Counted from the stretch's first letter, positions 25,161-35,697 are shown. The stretch is DNA of 64,000 nt from Sulfurospirillum sp. (GCA_016744795.1 JADGDR010000006.1:124001-188000); one strand, 5' to 3'. Translations and numbers: made by a program. The notes: generated by a model not told the origin, from the letters alone.

Positions 25161-25848
25161 TGTTAAAGATTTACATGTATATTATGGTTTAATTGAGGCT
25201 GTAAAAGGTATAAGTTTTGAAGTAGAAGAGGGACAAATTGTCTCGTTAATAGGCTCAAATGGAGCTGGTAAAACTTCAACACTTGAAGCACTTTTAAATA
25301 ATGTTAAAAAAACAGGTGAAATAAATTTTAGTGGTTTTGATACAGTAAACCATAAAACGCATTCACTTGTTCAGCGTGGGCTTTCACTTGTTCCTGAGGG
25401 AAGAAGGGTTTTTATAAATCTTAGTGTTGAAGATAATCTTCGTATGGGTGCATTTAATAACGACGAAAACTATGAGCGCCTAAAAGATGTTATGTATGGA
25501 CTTTTTCCTCGCATAAAAGAAAAAAGATTGCAGATGGCAGGAACTCTTAGTGGTGGAGAACAACAGATGCTTGCTATTAGCCGAGCTTTGATGAGTGAAC
25601 CTAAACTTCTTATGCTTGATGAACCCAGTCTTGGACTCGCTCCTAAGATAGTTGGTGAGGTTTTCGAAATCATTACAAGATTAAAAGAAGAGGGAATTAC
25701 CATCTTGCTTGTTGAACAAAATGCTTTTGCAGCTCTTAGAATTTCAGATTATGCCTATGTTCTTGAAAATGGAAAAATTGCAATGCAAGGAATTGCAAAA
25801 GATATGATAGGTGATGATGAAATACGTAAAAAATATCTTGGTGGTTAG
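25153..25848 (+). CDS. livF: Branched-chain amino acid ABC transporter ATPase LivF
   Basis: A 231-residue ABC ATPase starting MINVKDLHVYYGLIEAVKGI from the ATG at 25153, overlapping the end of livG by eight bases. Upstream starts in the same frame would lie deep in livG and add non-homologous sequence. Walker A is GSNGAGKTS, the LivF-type LVPEGRRVFINLSVEDNLRMG segment follows, then the signature TLSGGEQQMLAISR, Walker B LLMLDEPSLGLAP and the His-loop position as LLVEQNAFAA. It is the last gene of the Liv operon. Confidence 0.94.
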   Translation: MINVKDLHVYYGLIEAVKGISFEVEEGQIVSLIGSNGAGKTSTLEALLNNVKKTGEINFSGFDTVNHKTHSLVQRGLSLVPEGRRVFINLSVEDNLRMGAFNNDENYERLKDVMYGLFPRIKEKRLQMAGTLSGGEQQMLAISRALMSEPKLLMLDEPSLGLAPKIVGEVFEIITRLKEEGITILLVEQNAFAALRISDYAYVLENGKIAMQGIAKDMIGDDEIRKKYLGG

Positions 25849-26011
25849 AAAAATCTAACCACTTTTTACAAATTTAATTCTTGACTTAAATCACAGCTTT
25901 TTTTGACGACTTTAGTTAAACTACTTTTTTAATGTTTTCTTAATTTATTTAAACAATATTTACTTTTATCAGATAACATATATATGAATTTTTCTAGTAT
26001 AAAGGGGTTTT

Positions 26012-29000
26012 ATGGAGTCTTTATTGAAGAGTATTCTTTCGATGAAAATGGCGGTAATTTTTTTAGTTATGTTTGCAGTAGCAAGTGGTGTAGCTACATT
26101 TATAGAAAATGATTTTGGAGCGGCTGGTAGTTGGTCTCTTATTTATACATCAACTTGGTTTGAGGCAATTCAAATCATGTTAGGACTTATGATAGTCTAT
26201 AACATGTTTAAGTTCAAAGTTTTTCAAAAGAAAAAGCTCCCTGCATTGATGTTTCATTTAGCTTTTGTTGTGATATTGATAGGTTCTGGAATTACTAGAT
26301 ATATGGGTTATGAAGGTACACTTCATATACGTGAAGGAAAAACAGAGAATAGAGTGGTATCATCAGACTCTTTTATCATAGCACATGCAAAAAAAGATAA
26401 CAAAGTATATACTGTAAGTAAAAAGAAGATAATCTCAGCTATAGGTTCGAATAGTTTCTCAATGAATTTAGATGTTGATGGGGAAACTGCAAATATACAG
26501 TACAAAGAATTTGTACCAAATGCAACTAAAGATGTTGTAGATTCAATAAACGGAAAACCTATGATTTCTATGATGGTAAGTAATGGTGGTAGAACAGAAA
26601 ATGTTGTTTTAAAAAACAATGAATACTTAAATGAAACTCCAATAGACTTTACACTTAATTCAAATCAAAAATCAAAAAATAAATCTTTTGTAAATATTAC
26701 AGTAAGAGATGGAAAGTTTTACTTTATATCGGATCAAAAGATAAGCTGGTTTAAGATGGTAGAGAATAAACGAGGTACATATGAAGCAAATAAAGAGTAT
26801 GAATTTGTTAAAGGACAACTCTATACTTTGAAAGATACAAATTTTGCCCCTAAGTATATAGGTTTAAAAGGCAAGGAAAAAATTGTAACAAATGCCAACC
26901 CTATGCAAAGAGGACGAAGAAATTTGTCAGCTCTTATAGTTGATGTTACATTCAAAGGTGTAACTAAAGAGGTTGCTATGTATGGTATGGGAAAAGGTTC
27001 TAAAGGTTATACTAAATCTATAAATATTAAAGGAATAGATTTTGATTTAGAGTGGGGTTCACAAATTTTTGAATTACCATTTTTAGTCAAACTTAATGAT
27101 TTTCAACTTGATCGTTACCCAGGCTCAAGCTCACCAATGTCATATGCTAGTGAAATTGAAGTGATAGATAAAACTAATGATGTTACTTTACCATATAGAG
27201 TTTATATGAACCATGTTTTGGATTATGCTGGATTTAGGTTTTTCCAAAGCTCATATGATACAGATGAAATGGGTACAATTCTTGCAGTTAATAGTGACCC
27301 AGGTAAATGGCCAACATATATTGGATATATTTTACTTACTATTGGTTTATTACTAAATATTTTAAACCCAAAAAGTCGTTTTAGAAAATTAGCAGGGATG
27401 ATTCAAAAAGATATGGATAAAATAAAATCAGTAATAGTTGGATTTTTAATTATATTTGGAATGCTACAAGCGGGAAATTTACAAGCAAATGAAAATGCTT
27501 TAAATTATTTGAAGAAGTATAATAAAACTCATGCTAATAAATTTGCTGAAATATTAGTTCAGAGTGCAGATGGAAGAATAAAACCGATAGATACAATCTC
27601 AACAGAAGTTTTAAATAAAGTATATAGGAAGTCTAGCTTTAAAGGTATGAGTGCAAATCAAGTTATATTAAGTATGATGGCTAGTCCAGGGGAGTGGCAA
27701 GTTCAACCTATGATACATGTTTTTCATCCAGAACTAAAAAAATTGATAGGTTTAACTAAAAATCAAAAAAATGCAACTTTTAATGATTTTTTTGAAAAAG
27801 ATGGTAAGCACGCTTATAAACTTCAAAAATATGCAGAAGAGGCAAATCGTAAAAAACCATCACTTAGAAATAAATTTGACAAAGATATTATCAAAGTAGA
27901 TGAGAGAGTAAATATCTGTTATTATGTTTATACAGGTGAAATATTTAAAATGATTCCAAAAATAGGTGATCCTAACCACAAATGGTATAGTCCTAAATCT
28001 GCAATATCACTTTTTAATGACAGTGAAAGTGATGATGTACGTTCATTGTTAGCAGGATATTTTAGTGCGCTTTCAACTGGTATGGAAAGTGGAAATTGGA
28101 GTAATGCAAACAAAGCAGTGGAAAAGATAAAATCATATCAAGAACAGTATGCCTCAGATATTATGCCAAGTCCAAGTCGTATAAGTGCAGAGATGTTTTT
28201 TAATAAAGCTGCACTTTTTGAAAAATTAACACCTTTTTATCTACTAAGCGGATTTTTCTTACTTTTTGGAATATTTGCTAAAATGTTAAAACCATCAATT
28301 TCTTTAAAAATGGCAACAAAAGTAGTATTTGGTTTAACTATCATCGCTTTTTCAATACATACATTTGGGTTAGGTCTAAGATGGTATATATCTACCCATG
28401 CTCCATGGAGTAATGGTTATGAATCTATGATATATATAGCATGGTCGTTAGTTCTTGCTGGACTTTTCTTCTCAAGACAATCTATAGTTTCTTTAGCATT
28501 AACATCTATATTAGCAGGAGTTACATTGTTTGTTGCACATCTTAGTTGGATGGATGCACAAATAACAACTTTAGTACCAGTTTTAAAATCATATTGGTTA
28601 AATATACATGTTTCAGTTATAACGGCAAGTTATGGTTTTTTAGCACTGTGTTCTTTGCTTGGTTTTTTTACCTTGATACTTTTTATCATCAAAAAGCCAA
28701 ATGTAAAATCTAAACGAAATGATGAAATTGAAAGAAATATAGTAGAAGCAACAAGAATTAATGAAATGGCTATGATTTTAGGTCTTAGTCTTCTTACAGT
28801 TGGAAACTTTCTTGGTGGAGTTTGGGCAAATGAGTCATGGGGAAGATATTGGGGTTGGGATCCAAAAGAGACATGGGCATTGGTATCAATTCTCTTTTAT
28901 GCTGCTATTGTTCACTTTAGATTTATAAAATCCTTAAATAATCAGTTCGCATTTGCTGTAGCTTCAACTATTGCTTTTGCTTCTATTATAATGACATATT

Positions 29001-29149
29001 TTGGTGTGAATTTTTATCTTTCAGGTATGCACTCTTATGCTTCAGGTGACCCTGTGCCTATTCCTGTTTTTGTATACTATACTGTTGGTGTTGTTGGAGC
29101 TATTGTAGCATTGGCATGGAGAAATAGAAACTTATCTAAGACGCTATAA
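26012..29149 (+). CDS. ccsBA: Fused cytochrome c synthetase CcsBA (ResB-CcsA)
   Basis: A 1,045-residue System II cytochrome c maturation protein. The N-terminal half is ResB-like (membrane helices near 12-32, 50-65 and 75-95, then a large periplasmic domain with YRVYMNHVLDYAGFRFFQSSYD). Another periplasmic stretch runs to about residue 740. The C-terminal part is CcsA: helices with conserved His in WYISTHAPWSNGYESMIYIAWS and the heme-handling WGRYWGWDPKETWALVS (about 947-963), then HFRFIKS. It moves heme out and attaches it to CxxCH motifs. It would serve the cytochrome c at 20620 and others. The fusion is usual in this phylum. It has its own 5' gap of 163 bases with no other gene. Confidence 0.95.
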   Translation: MESLLKSILSMKMAVIFLVMFAVASGVATFIENDFGAAGSWSLIYTSTWFEAIQIMLGLMIVYNMFKFKVFQKKKLPALMFHLAFVVILIGSGITRYMGYEGTLHIREGKTENRVVSSDSFIIAHAKKDNKVYTVSKKKIISAIGSNSFSMNLDVDGETANIQYKEFVPNATKDVVDSINGKPMISMMVSNGGRTENVVLKNNEYLNETPIDFTLNSNQKSKNKSFVNITVRDGKFYFISDQKISWFKMVENKRGTYEANKEYEFVKGQLYTLKDTNFAPKYIGLKGKEKIVTNANPMQRGRRNLSALIVDVTFKGVTKEVAMYGMGKGSKGYTKSINIKGIDFDLEWGSQIFELPFLVKLNDFQLDRYPGSSSPMSYASEIEVIDKTNDVTLPYRVYMNHVLDYAGFRFFQSSYDTDEMGTILAVNSDPGKWPTYIGYILLTIGLLLNILNPKSRFRKLAGMIQKDMDKIKSVIVGFLIIFGMLQAGNLQANENALNYLKKYNKTHANKFAEILVQSADGRIKPIDTISTEVLNKVYRKSSFKGMSANQVILSMMASPGEWQVQPMIHVFHPELKKLIGLTKNQKNATFNDFFEKDGKHAYKLQKYAEEANRKKPSLRNKFDKDIIKVDERVNICYYVYTGEIFKMIPKIGDPNHKWYSPKSAISLFNDSESDDVRSLLAGYFSALSTGMESGNWSNANKAVEKIKSYQEQYASDIMPSPSRISAEMFFNKAALFEKLTPFYLLSGFFLLFGIFAKMLKPSISLKMATKVVFGLTIIAFSIHTFGLGLRWYISTHAPWSNGYESMIYIAWSLVLAGLFFSRQSIVSLALTSILAGVTLFVAHLSWMDAQITTLVPVLKSYWLNIHVSVITASYGFLALCSLLGFFTLILFIIKKPNVKSKRNDEIERNIVEATRINEMAMILGLSLLTVGNFLGGVWANESWGRYWGWDPKETWALVSILFYAAIVHFRFIKSLNNQFAFAVASTIAFASIIMTYFGVNFYLSGMHSYASGDPVPIPVFVYYTVGVVGAIVALAWRNRNLSKTL

Positions 29150-29154
29150 CTCAC

Positions 29155-29181
29155 CTAAGGGACTTTTTTAAGGTCCCTTAG
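29155..29181 (+). terminator. Hairpin after ccsBA
   Basis: CTAAGGGAC at 29155-29163 pairs exactly with GTCCCTTAG at 29173-29181. The T run is in the loop, not after the stem, so termination is probable rather than certain. A TATAAT-like sequence follows at once and may be the promoter of the next gene. Confidence 0.6.
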
Positions 29182-29205
29182 CTATAATTGTATTAAAGGG
29201 TATTT

Positions 29206-29652
29206 ATGGAAGAAAAAGGTCTAATTGTAGCTCTAATTGTAGCTTTGTTAATAATCATAATTTTGGTTTTAGTTGTTGTTATCTCATCAATGGGAAAAAA
29301 GAGCAAAAAAGTAAAAGTTGTTAAAAAACAAGGAATTGTAAAAGGTAAAAAATATACTATAGAAGATATGGTAGAACTAGTAGCAAATAGAAATACAAGT
29401 AAAAACGATTTAACAAATATAATTATAAAAGTTTCAAAAGAGTTTTTGTTTCCACAAAAAATTAAAGGTAAGATGCCAAAAGATATAAAAGTATATTTAA
29501 ATTTTGTGTTGCTTATAGCAAGTCATAAAAAAGCAGATGCTAAACTCATAGCTTTTATGAATTCAACTCTAAAAAAAGCTAATAGTGATTACTCAACTGA
29601 AATAGACATATATGAGAATGAAGGTTTAAGACAAAGATCTAATAGAGGATAA
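29206..29652 (+). CDS. Hypothetical single-pass membrane protein
   Basis: A 148-residue protein with a 24-residue N-terminal membrane helix (LIVALIVALLIIIILVLVVVISS) and a basic linker (KKSKKVKVVKK). A soluble helical domain follows, with YTIEDMVELVANRNTSKNDL and KMPKDIKVYLNFVLLIASHKKADAKLIAFMN. The pattern looks like a small conserved Campylobacterota family, but I cannot name it. It precedes the tRNA cluster, which is on the other strand. Confidence 0.65.
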   Translation: MEEKGLIVALIVALLIIIILVLVVVISSMGKKSKKVKVVKKQGIVKGKKYTIEDMVELVANRNTSKNDLTNIIIKVSKEFLFPQKIKGKMPKDIKVYLNFVLLIASHKKADAKLIAFMNSTLKKANSDYSTEIDIYENEGLRQRSNRG

Positions 29653-29664
29653 GATACACAAAAA

Positions 29665-29740
29665 TGGTGTCCTGTGTTGGATTCGAACCAACGGCCACTT
29701 CCTTAAAAGGGAAATGCTCTACCGGCTGAGCTAACAAGAC
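29665..29740 (-). tRNA. tRNA-Lys(UUU), second copy
   Basis: A 76-base cloverleaf: acceptor GTCTTGT with ACAGGAC, anticodon loop CTTTTAA, T-loop TTCGAAT, encoded CCA. Identical in sequence to the copy at 30116-30191 and last in the transcription order of the cluster. Confidence 0.95.
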
Positions 29741-29822
29741 ACATTAATTTAAATAATATATAAAAATCCTAAATTTAAACTGTCACCTTTTAAATTTAGA
29801 TATGATTTTTTGAAAAGTATCA

Positions 29823-29899
29823 TGGCGCGGCGGACGAGACTCGAACTCGCGACCTCCGGCGTGACAGGCCAGCATTCTAACCAACTAAACTACCGCCGC
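29823..29899 (-). tRNA. tRNA-Asp(GUC)
   Basis: A 77-base cloverleaf with acceptor GCGGCGG pairing CCGCCGC, anticodon loop CTGTCAC, T-loop TTCGAGT, discriminator G and encoded CCA. Confidence 0.95.
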
Positions 29900-29909
29900 G
29901 CATGAAAAA

Positions 29910-29985
29910 TGGTGGTCGTTAGAAGACTCGAACTTCTGACATCCACCTTGTAAGGGTGGCGCTCTACCAACTGAGCTAAACGACC
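29910..29985 (-). tRNA. tRNA-Val(UAC)
   Basis: A 76-base cloverleaf with acceptor GGTCGTT pairing AACGACC, anticodon loop CTTACAA, T-loop TTCGAGT and encoded CCA. Confidence 0.95.
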
Positions 29986-30028
29986 TATAATAAATTTGAG
30001 TCCAGGTTCATCACAAATAACTTAAAAA

Positions 30029-30104
30029 TGGCGACCCCAAGGGGATTTGAACCCCTGTTACCGCCGTGAAAGGGCGGGGTCCTGGACCACTAGACGATGG
30101 GGTC
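30029..30104 (-). tRNA. tRNA-Glu(UUC)
   Basis: A 76-base cloverleaf with acceptor GACCCCA pairing TGGGGTC, anticodon loop CTTTCAC, T-loop TTCAAAT, discriminator G and encoded CCA. Confidence 0.95.
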
Positions 30105-30115
30105 GCACAAAAAAA

Positions 30116-30191
30116 TGGTGTCCTGTGTTGGATTCGAACCAACGGCCACTTCCTTAAAAGGGAAATGCTCTACCGGCTGAGCTAACAAGAC
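30116..30191 (-). tRNA. tRNA-Lys(UUU), first copy
   Basis: Same cloverleaf as the copy at 29665-29740 with anticodon TTT. It is the first gene of the cluster, whose transcript would run Lys-Glu-Val-Asp-Lys. Confidence 0.95.
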
Positions 30192-30287
30192 ACTTGATAA
30201 GTTACTCTATCTCGTAATGAGGTTGAAATTATAGACAAATAAATATCTTTTGTCAAGAGTTTTTCAAACTTTTTTCAAAATTCTTTT

Positions 30288-31382
30288 TTATCTGAAAAAA
30301 ACATCTTTGCCTACATGCATAAGAAGACGCAAAGCATGAAAGCAACTTTGTTTTTGAATGTACTCTCTATCCCCTTGTAGCAGTACCCTTTCAACTAAAA
30401 CTTCACCATTGATTGAACGAGCCCCTATAAATACTGTGCCAACTGGTTTAGATTGGCTACCTCCTGACGGACCTGCTATACCACTTGAGGCTAAGGCGAA
30501 ATCAGCTGAACTCCTTTTTAAAATACCTTCAAGCATCTCTCTAATGCACAATTCACTCACTGCACCATAATTTTTGAATGTATCGTCGCTAACACCAAGC
30601 CAAGCTTTTTTAATAGTGTTTGAGTAACTTACTATGCTTCCATTGAAAATTTCAGATGAACCACTTTTGCTTGTTAGCATGGCTGCAATGCCTCCTCCTG
30701 TACAACTCTCAGCTATGCTTACAGTTTTGTTTGCATTTTTAAGTGATTTAATTATGTGAGTGAGAACATCCCCATTTTCTATAAATTTATCAGGGAAGAG
30801 TGATTTTACTGATTTTAAGAACTTTTCTAAATTGCCATATTTATATGTGCTAGCTTCTATAAAACTCCATCCTTGAACAATGGATGTAGAACAAAGTTTT
30901 ATTTCATAAGTCTCTGCCAAAGGTTCAAGTAAAATTTTTGTTGAATCCTCATCTAAACCAATAAGTGAAAATATTGTAGAATTATCTTTACATGTAAAAA
31001 ATATTTGAGGCAATTCTTCATTCTCTTTTGCTCTTAATATATTTACTTCTTTACCTTGATACTCTAAGAGATATGAGTTATTACCATACTCTTTAGATTT
31101 TGAGGGTGTAAGAGTGTTTTGTTTTAGCTCTAGGACGTCTTCACTCAGTGTTGATATGATTTTACCTATGAGGTTAAAACTATCGTCTGAAGCTACTATG
31201 ATAGTTTGTTCAGATTGTTTTATAGTAGTTTCAAGAGTTTCAAATAGATTAGACTCATTTTTATCTAAGAATATCTTTTGTTTAGGAGTTTTTACATGTA
31301 AAGATATTTGCGAATCAATGTAGTCTAAAAATGGCTTGTTTATTTTTAGTGATTTTCCTACTATTACAAGTGTGGTAGACAT
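30288..31382 (-). CDS. cinA: CinA-family protein with C-terminal nicotinamide-nucleotide amidase domain
   Basis: A 364-residue protein. The C-terminal 160 residues are the CinA/PncC deamidase domain: SIAESCTGGGIAAMLTSKSGSSEIFNGSIVSYSN, GAVSELCIREML and SSGIAGPSGGSQSKPVGTVFIG, with the catalytic Ser/Thr in AESCTGG. PncC turns NMN into nicotinate mononucleotide for NAD recycling. The N-terminal 200 residues are only weakly like the MoaB-type domain of full CinA (VIVGKSLKINKPFLDYI, IIVASDDSF) and have lost much of its motif. It is divergent from ileS. Two exact copies of the TTTACATGTAAA palindrome lie in the gene. Confidence 0.85.
   Translation of the reverse strand: MSTTLVIVGKSLKINKPFLDYIDSQISLHVKTPKQKIFLDKNESNLFETLETTIKQSEQTIIVASDDSFNLIGKIISTLSEDVLELKQNTLTPSKSKEYGNNSYLLEYQGKEVNILRAKENEELPQIFFTCKDNSTIFSLIGLDEDSTKILLEPLAETYEIKLCSTSIVQGWSFIEASTYKYGNLEKFLKSVKSLFPDKFIENGDVLTHIIKSLKNANKTVSIAESCTGGGIAAMLTSKSGSSEIFNGSIVSYSNTIKKAWLGVSDDTFKNYGAVSELCIREMLEGILKRSSADFALASSGIAGPSGGSQSKPVGTVFIGARSINGEVLVERVLLQGDREYIQKQSCFHALRLLMHVGKDVFFR
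30987..30998. repeat. Copy of the TTTACATGTAAA palindrome (in cinA)
   Basis: An exact 12-base copy within the N-terminal part of cinA. A second one lies about 300 bases on. Confidence 0.6.
31291..31302. repeat. Copy of the TTTACATGTAAA palindrome (in cinA)
   Basis: An exact 12-base copy; in the gene it encodes part of the SLHVKT segment near residue 31. Confidence 0.6.
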
Positions 31383-31462
31383 TAAAAACCTTTTTTATTT
31401 ATTATATCATAAGTACGTTTTGGATATAATCGCATAATTTTATAAAATAACTAGGAAACTAA

Positions 31463-34222
31463 ATGGATTACAAAGACACCTTACTCCTACCAAAAACGGG
31501 ATTTTCTATGAGAGGGAATCTTCCCCACAATGAACCAAAGCGTTATGCAAAATGGTTTAAAGATGAAACTGCTTACAACAAAATGAAAGCTAATCGAAAA
31601 GATGCGAAAAAGAAATTTATACTTCATGATGGACCGCCTTATGCAAATGGGCATATTCATATAGGTCATGCACTTAATAAAATTTTAAAAGACATTATAG
31701 TAAAAACTCACTATTTTTTTGGAGAAGAAGTTAGATACGTTCCAGGTTGGGACTGTCATGGACTTCCAATAGAACAACAAGTTGAGAAGAAAATAGGTAA
31801 AAGCAAAAAAGAGAGTATGCCTAAAAGTGAACTTAGAGAGTTGTGTCGTGAGCATGCAAGAAAGTTTATAGATATTCAAAAAGAAGAGTTTAAAAGCCTT
31901 GGAGTCATAGGGGATTGGAAAAATCCATATATGACAATGAAGTTTGAATTTGAAGCAGAGATATATAGAGCTTTATGTGAAGTAGCTGGTAAAGGGCTTC
32001 TTGTAGAAAGAAGTAAACCAGTTTATTGGTCATGGGCTGCAAGAACTGCCTTAGCTGATGCCGAGATTGAGTATGAAGATAAAGAAGATTACTCTATTTA
32101 TGTTGCATATCCACTTCAAGATGAGGCTAAAAAAGCTTTACATGTAGAGGGTGATGTTAGTGTTATTATTTGGACAACAACTCCTTGGACTCTTCCTGCA
32201 AATATGGCAATAAGTTTTAATCCAGAAGAAGATTATGTTTTAACAACAGATGGATATGTAGTCGCAAAAGCACTTCATGAAGCTCTTTTGGAAGAAGAAG
32301 TTATAAAAGGTGAAATAAAACAGACGTTTAAAGCAACACTGTTAGAAAACCTAAAAGCAACAAGCCCCCTAAATGGAAGAGATTCTCTTCTTATTTTAGG
32401 TGATCACGTTACCATGGATGGTGGTAGTGGTTGTGTTCATACGGCTCCAGGTCACGGTGAAGAAGATTATCGTGTAAGTTTGAAGTATGGCATTGAAGTT
32501 ATGATGCCTGTTGATGAGAGAGGTTGTTATGATCAAACTGTCGTACGTGAAAAATTACTACCTGAGCCTGAGAGTTTTGTAAATGAGCATATTTTTAAAG
32601 CAAATGAGAGAATTTTAGAACTACTTGGTGAGAGTCTGTTAAAGTGTTCAAAGTTTACTCACTCTTATCCATTTTGTTGGAGAACTCACAAACCTGTAAT
32701 TTATAGAGCAACTAGACAGTGGTTTATTGCAATGGATGAAAAAACACAAAATGATAAAACTCTAAGAGAGATGGCAAAAAAGAATATTTCAAAAGTAAAA
32801 TTTTACCCTCAAAGTGGAATAAATCGTCTTGGAACAATGGTAGAAAATCGTCCAGACTGGTGTATATCTCGTCAGCGTGATTGGGGTGTTCCTATTGCCT
32901 TTTTTAGAGATAAAGAGACAGGTGAGCCTATTTTAGATGAAAAAGTATTGAATTACGTTGCTATGATTTTTGAACAACGTGGAGCTGATGCTTGGTGGAG
33001 TATGGATATTAAAGATTTACTTTATCCTGGAAGTGGATACAATCCTGAAAATCTTGAAAAAGTGATGGACATACTTGATGTATGGTTTGATAGTGGAAGT
33101 ACTTGGAAAGCGGTTTTAGAATCACGTGAGTACGATAGTGGTTCGTATCCAGCTAGTATGTACCTTGAAGGAAGTGATCAACATCGTGGTTGGTTTCAAA
33201 GCTCACTTCTAGTTTCAACAGCAGCAAGAGGAATTGCTCCTTACGATAAAGTCTTAACACATGGATTTACAGTTGACGCTAAAGGCGAAAAAATGAGTAA
33301 ATCTAAGGGTAATGTTATTGCACCTGAAAAGATATCAAAACAGTATGGTGTCGAAATACTTCGTCTTTGGGTAGCTGTAAGTGAATATACAACAGATTTA
33401 AAAATAAGTGATGGAATTTTAAAGCAAGTAAGTGAACAGTATAGAAAAATAAGAAATACTTGTAGATTTTTACTTGCAAATTGTGAAGGACTTGAAGAGA
33501 TACTTCCTTATGAAAAAATGGGTGTTTTAGATAGATGGATTTTAGACAAAGCAAAGAGTGTATTTGACGAAGTTGAAGCTTATTTTAAAGAATATGACTT
33601 TTCAAAAGGTTTTGCAACTTTAAATCACTTTATAACAGTAGAACTTAGTGGAATATATCTTGATATTTCAAAAGATAGATTGTATTGTAACGGAGTCAAT
33701 GAAGACATAAGACTATCTGCTCAAAGTGCAACAGCATTGATTACAAAAAGACTTTTAGCACTTATTGCTCCAACTTTGACTTATACTGTAGATGAGATTT
33801 TAGAGTATGCTCCAAAAATTATAAAAGAAGATTTGGATGATGTTTTTGATATGACTTATAGTTCTATGGATAAAGTTGAAGTAGAGTTTGATTCAAAGTA
33901 TATGATGGATGCTAGAGAGAAATTTTTTGAGATCATAGATGTTATGAAAAAAGAGAAAATCATAAAATCAACTTTAGAACTTGATTTAATAACAACTTCA
34001 AAAATATTGCAAGAAATGAATTCAACTGATGCCGAAGATTGGTTTACGTGTAGCGCAGTGGTAGCAAAAGCAAGTGGTGAAGAGATGGGAAGTTTTACTC
34101 TAGGTGATGATAAATTTAAAATTGTAAAAGCAATTGCTCATAAGTGTCCAAGATGTTGGAAGTTTAAAGCTAATGAGGAAGATGGACTTTGTGAAAGATG
34201 TGAAGAGGTTATAAATGCCTAG
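31463..34222 (+). CDS. ileS: Isoleucyl-tRNA synthetase
   Basis: A 919-residue class I synthetase of usual bacterial length. The HIGH motif is in [17 protein letters not shown] (about 54-70) and KMSKS is in [11 protein letters not shown] (about 612-622). An editing domain with [15 protein letters not shown] lies between, and a C-terminal zinc site has CPRCWKFK and CERCEE. It charges tRNA-Ile. The small membrane-peptide gene at 34215 begins inside its last codons, and gatA follows, so an ileS-gatA-guaB-metX operon is likely. Confidence 0.97.
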   Translation: MDYKDTLLLPKTGFSMRGNLPHNEPKRYAKWFKDETAYNKMKANRKDAKKKFILHDGPPYANGHIHIGHALNKILKDIIVKTHYFFGEEVRYVPGWDCHGLPIEQQVEKKIGKSKKESMPKSELRELCREHARKFIDIQKEEFKSLGVIGDWKNPYMTMKFEFEAEIYRALCEVAGKGLLVERSKPVYWSWAARTALADAEIEYEDKEDYSIYVAYPLQDEAKKALHVEGDVSVIIWTTTPWTLPANMAISFNPEEDYVLTTDGYVVAKALHEALLEEEVIKGEIKQTFKATLLENLKATSPLNGRDSLLILGDHVTMDGGSGCVHTAPGHGEEDYRVSLKYGIEVMMPVDERGCYDQTVVREKLLPEPESFVNEHIFKANERILELLGESLLKCSKFTHSYPFCWRTHKPVIYRATRQWFIAMDEKTQNDKTLREMAKKNISKVKFYPQSGINRLGTMVENRPDWCISRQRDWGVPIAFFRDKETGEPILDEKVLNYVAMIFEQRGADAWWSMDIKDLLYPGSGYNPENLEKVMDILDVWFDSGSTWKAVLESREYDSGSYPASMYLEGSDQHRGWFQSSLLVSTAARGIAPYDKVLTHGFTVDAKGEKMSKSKGNVIAPEKISKQYGVEILRLWVAVSEYTTDLKISDGILKQVSEQYRKIRNTCRFLLANCEGLEEILPYEKMGVLDRWILDKAKSVFDEVEAYFKEYDFSKGFATLNHFITVELSGIYLDISKDRLYCNGVNEDIRLSAQSATALITKRLLALIAPTLTYTVDEILEYAPKIIKEDLDDVFDMTYSSMDKVEVEFDSKYMMDAREKFFEIIDVMKKEKIIKSTLELDLITTSKILQEMNSTDAEDWFTCSAVVAKASGEEMGSFTLGDDKFKIVKAIAHKCPRCWKFKANEEDGLCERCEEVINA

Positions 34223-34325
34223 TCTTTCTCAACCAGTTGAGATGAACTTTATACTTTACACTATAGGAGTTATAGTAGTAATTTCTATTGTAAGTATTGT
34301 TTTAGTAAAATTAAAAAAGGTATAA
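34215..34325 (+). CDS. 36-residue membrane peptide between ileS and gatA
   Basis: ATG at 34215 overlaps the end of ileS by eight bases, and the TAA at 34323-34325 lies one base before gatA. The product starts [12 protein letters not shown] and has one clear membrane helix ([19 protein letters not shown]) and a basic tail (KLKKV). The tight fit between two coupled genes supports it being real. No function known. Confidence 0.6.
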   Translation: MPSLSQPVEMNFILYTIGVIVVISIVSIVLVKLKKV

Positions 34326-34326
34326 C

Positions 34327-35697
34327 ATGATAACTTTAAAAGAGGCCTTAAAACTTAATAAAGATGAAATAGCTGAACTTAGAGAAGACCTAAAAAAGAA
34401 AATAGAAGATAAAAAAGAGATAGGTGCATATATAGAACAACTTCAAGACACTAATATTGCAGAGTTTGGTGAGGGAATACCTATTGCTATAAAAGACAAT
34501 ATCCAAGTTACTGGTTGGAATGTAACAAATGCTTCAAATATACTGCAAGGTTATGTTGCTCCATATAACGCAACTGTTATTGATAATATGTTAGCACATG
34601 GTTTGGCTCCATTTGGTAGAGCAAATTGTGATGAGTTTGCAATGGGAAGTTCAACTGAGAGTTCTTTTTATGGTAAAACATTAAATCCTCATAATCACTC
34701 TTGCGTTCCTGGTGGAAGTAGTGGTGGTAGTGCTGCAGCTGTTGCTGCTGGTATTGCTGTTGCTGCTCTTGGAAGCGATACTGGTGGTAGTGTTAGACAA
34801 CCTGCTGCTTTTTGTGGTTGTGTTGGAATGAAACCAACTTATGGAAAAGTGAGTCGTTATGGTCTTGCTTCATATTCAAGTTCACTTGACCAAATTGGTC
34901 CAATTACACAAAATGTTGAAGATGCGGCGATTTTATATGACATAATTGCAGGTCATGAAAAACTTGATTCAACTAGTGCAAATGAGGCTCATGAAAAAGT
35001 AAGTGATAAACTTAATTGTGAGAGAAAACTTACTATTGCGGTAATCGAAAATTACTTGGAAGAAGCTGACGACGAGATAAAGAAAGTAACAAAAAATGCA
35101 ATAAAAGCATTAGAAGATGCTGGGCATAAGATAATTTATAAAAATATGGCTAATTCGAAGTATGATATTGCTGCTTATTATGTAATTGCAGCAGCTGAAG
35201 CAAGTGCAAACTTTAGCAGATACGATGGTGTTAGATATGGAAACCGAGCAGATTCAACAAACCTAAAAGAGATGTATTTTAAAACAAGAAGTGAAGGTTT
35301 TGGTGAAGAGGTAAAAAGACGTATTTTACTTGGAACTTTTGTTTTAAGTAGCGGTTATTATGATGCTTATTATATTAAAGCACAAAAAGCTAGGCATTTT
35401 ATTAAATCACAATTTGAAGAAATTTTGAGTGAGGCTGATTTGATTTTAACTCCTGTAACTCCAACTACTGCGTTTGAGTTTGGAAGTAAAAGTGACCCAC
35501 TTGAGATGTATTTACAAGATATTTATACTATTAGTGTAAATTTAGCAGGACTTCCTGCTATATCACTTCCTATTGGAGTTGATAGTAAAAACATGCCTAT
35601 TGGCGCTCAGTTTATAGGACAAGCATATGGAGAACAAGTACTATTTGATGGTGCTTTAAGTTTAGAAAATATATTAAATAAGGGAGAAACTGTATGA
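34327..35697 (+). CDS. gatA: Glutamyl-tRNA(Gln) amidotransferase subunit A
   Basis: A 456-residue amidase-signature protein. The Ser-Ser-Lys triad is visible: Lys in PIAIKDNI (about 56), SSGGSAAAVAAG (about 135) and SDTGGSVRQPAAFCG (about 155). With GatB and GatC it converts Glu-tRNA(Gln) to Gln-tRNA(Gln), needed where glutaminyl-tRNA synthetase does not do the whole job. gatB and gatC are not in the window. It overlaps guaB by four bases. Confidence 0.95.
   Translation: MITLKEALKLNKDEIAELREDLKKKIEDKKEIGAYIEQLQDTNIAEFGEGIPIAIKDNIQVTGWNVTNASNILQGYVAPYNATVIDNMLAHGLAPFGRANCDEFAMGSSTESSFYGKTLNPHNHSCVPGGSSGGSAAAVAAGIAVAALGSDTGGSVRQPAAFCGCVGMKPTYGKVSRYGLASYSSSLDQIGPITQNVEDAAILYDIIAGHEKLDSTSANEAHEKVSDKLNCERKLTIAVIENYLEEADDEIKKVTKNAIKALEDAGHKIIYKNMANSKYDIAAYYVIAAAEASANFSRYDGVRYGNRADSTNLKEMYFKTRSEGFGEEVKRRILLGTFVLSSGYYDAYYIKAQKARHFIKSQFEEILSEADLILTPVTPTTAFEFGSKSDPLEMYLQDIYTISVNLAGLPAISLPIGVDSKNMPIGAQFIGQAYGEQVLFDGALSLENILNKGETV

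Noticed and set aside
29665-30191. Integration site for a mobile element in the tRNA cluster
   Set aside because: The two identical tRNA-Lys genes form a direct repeat, but only three ordinary tRNA genes lie between them and no integrase is near; gene duplication explains it.
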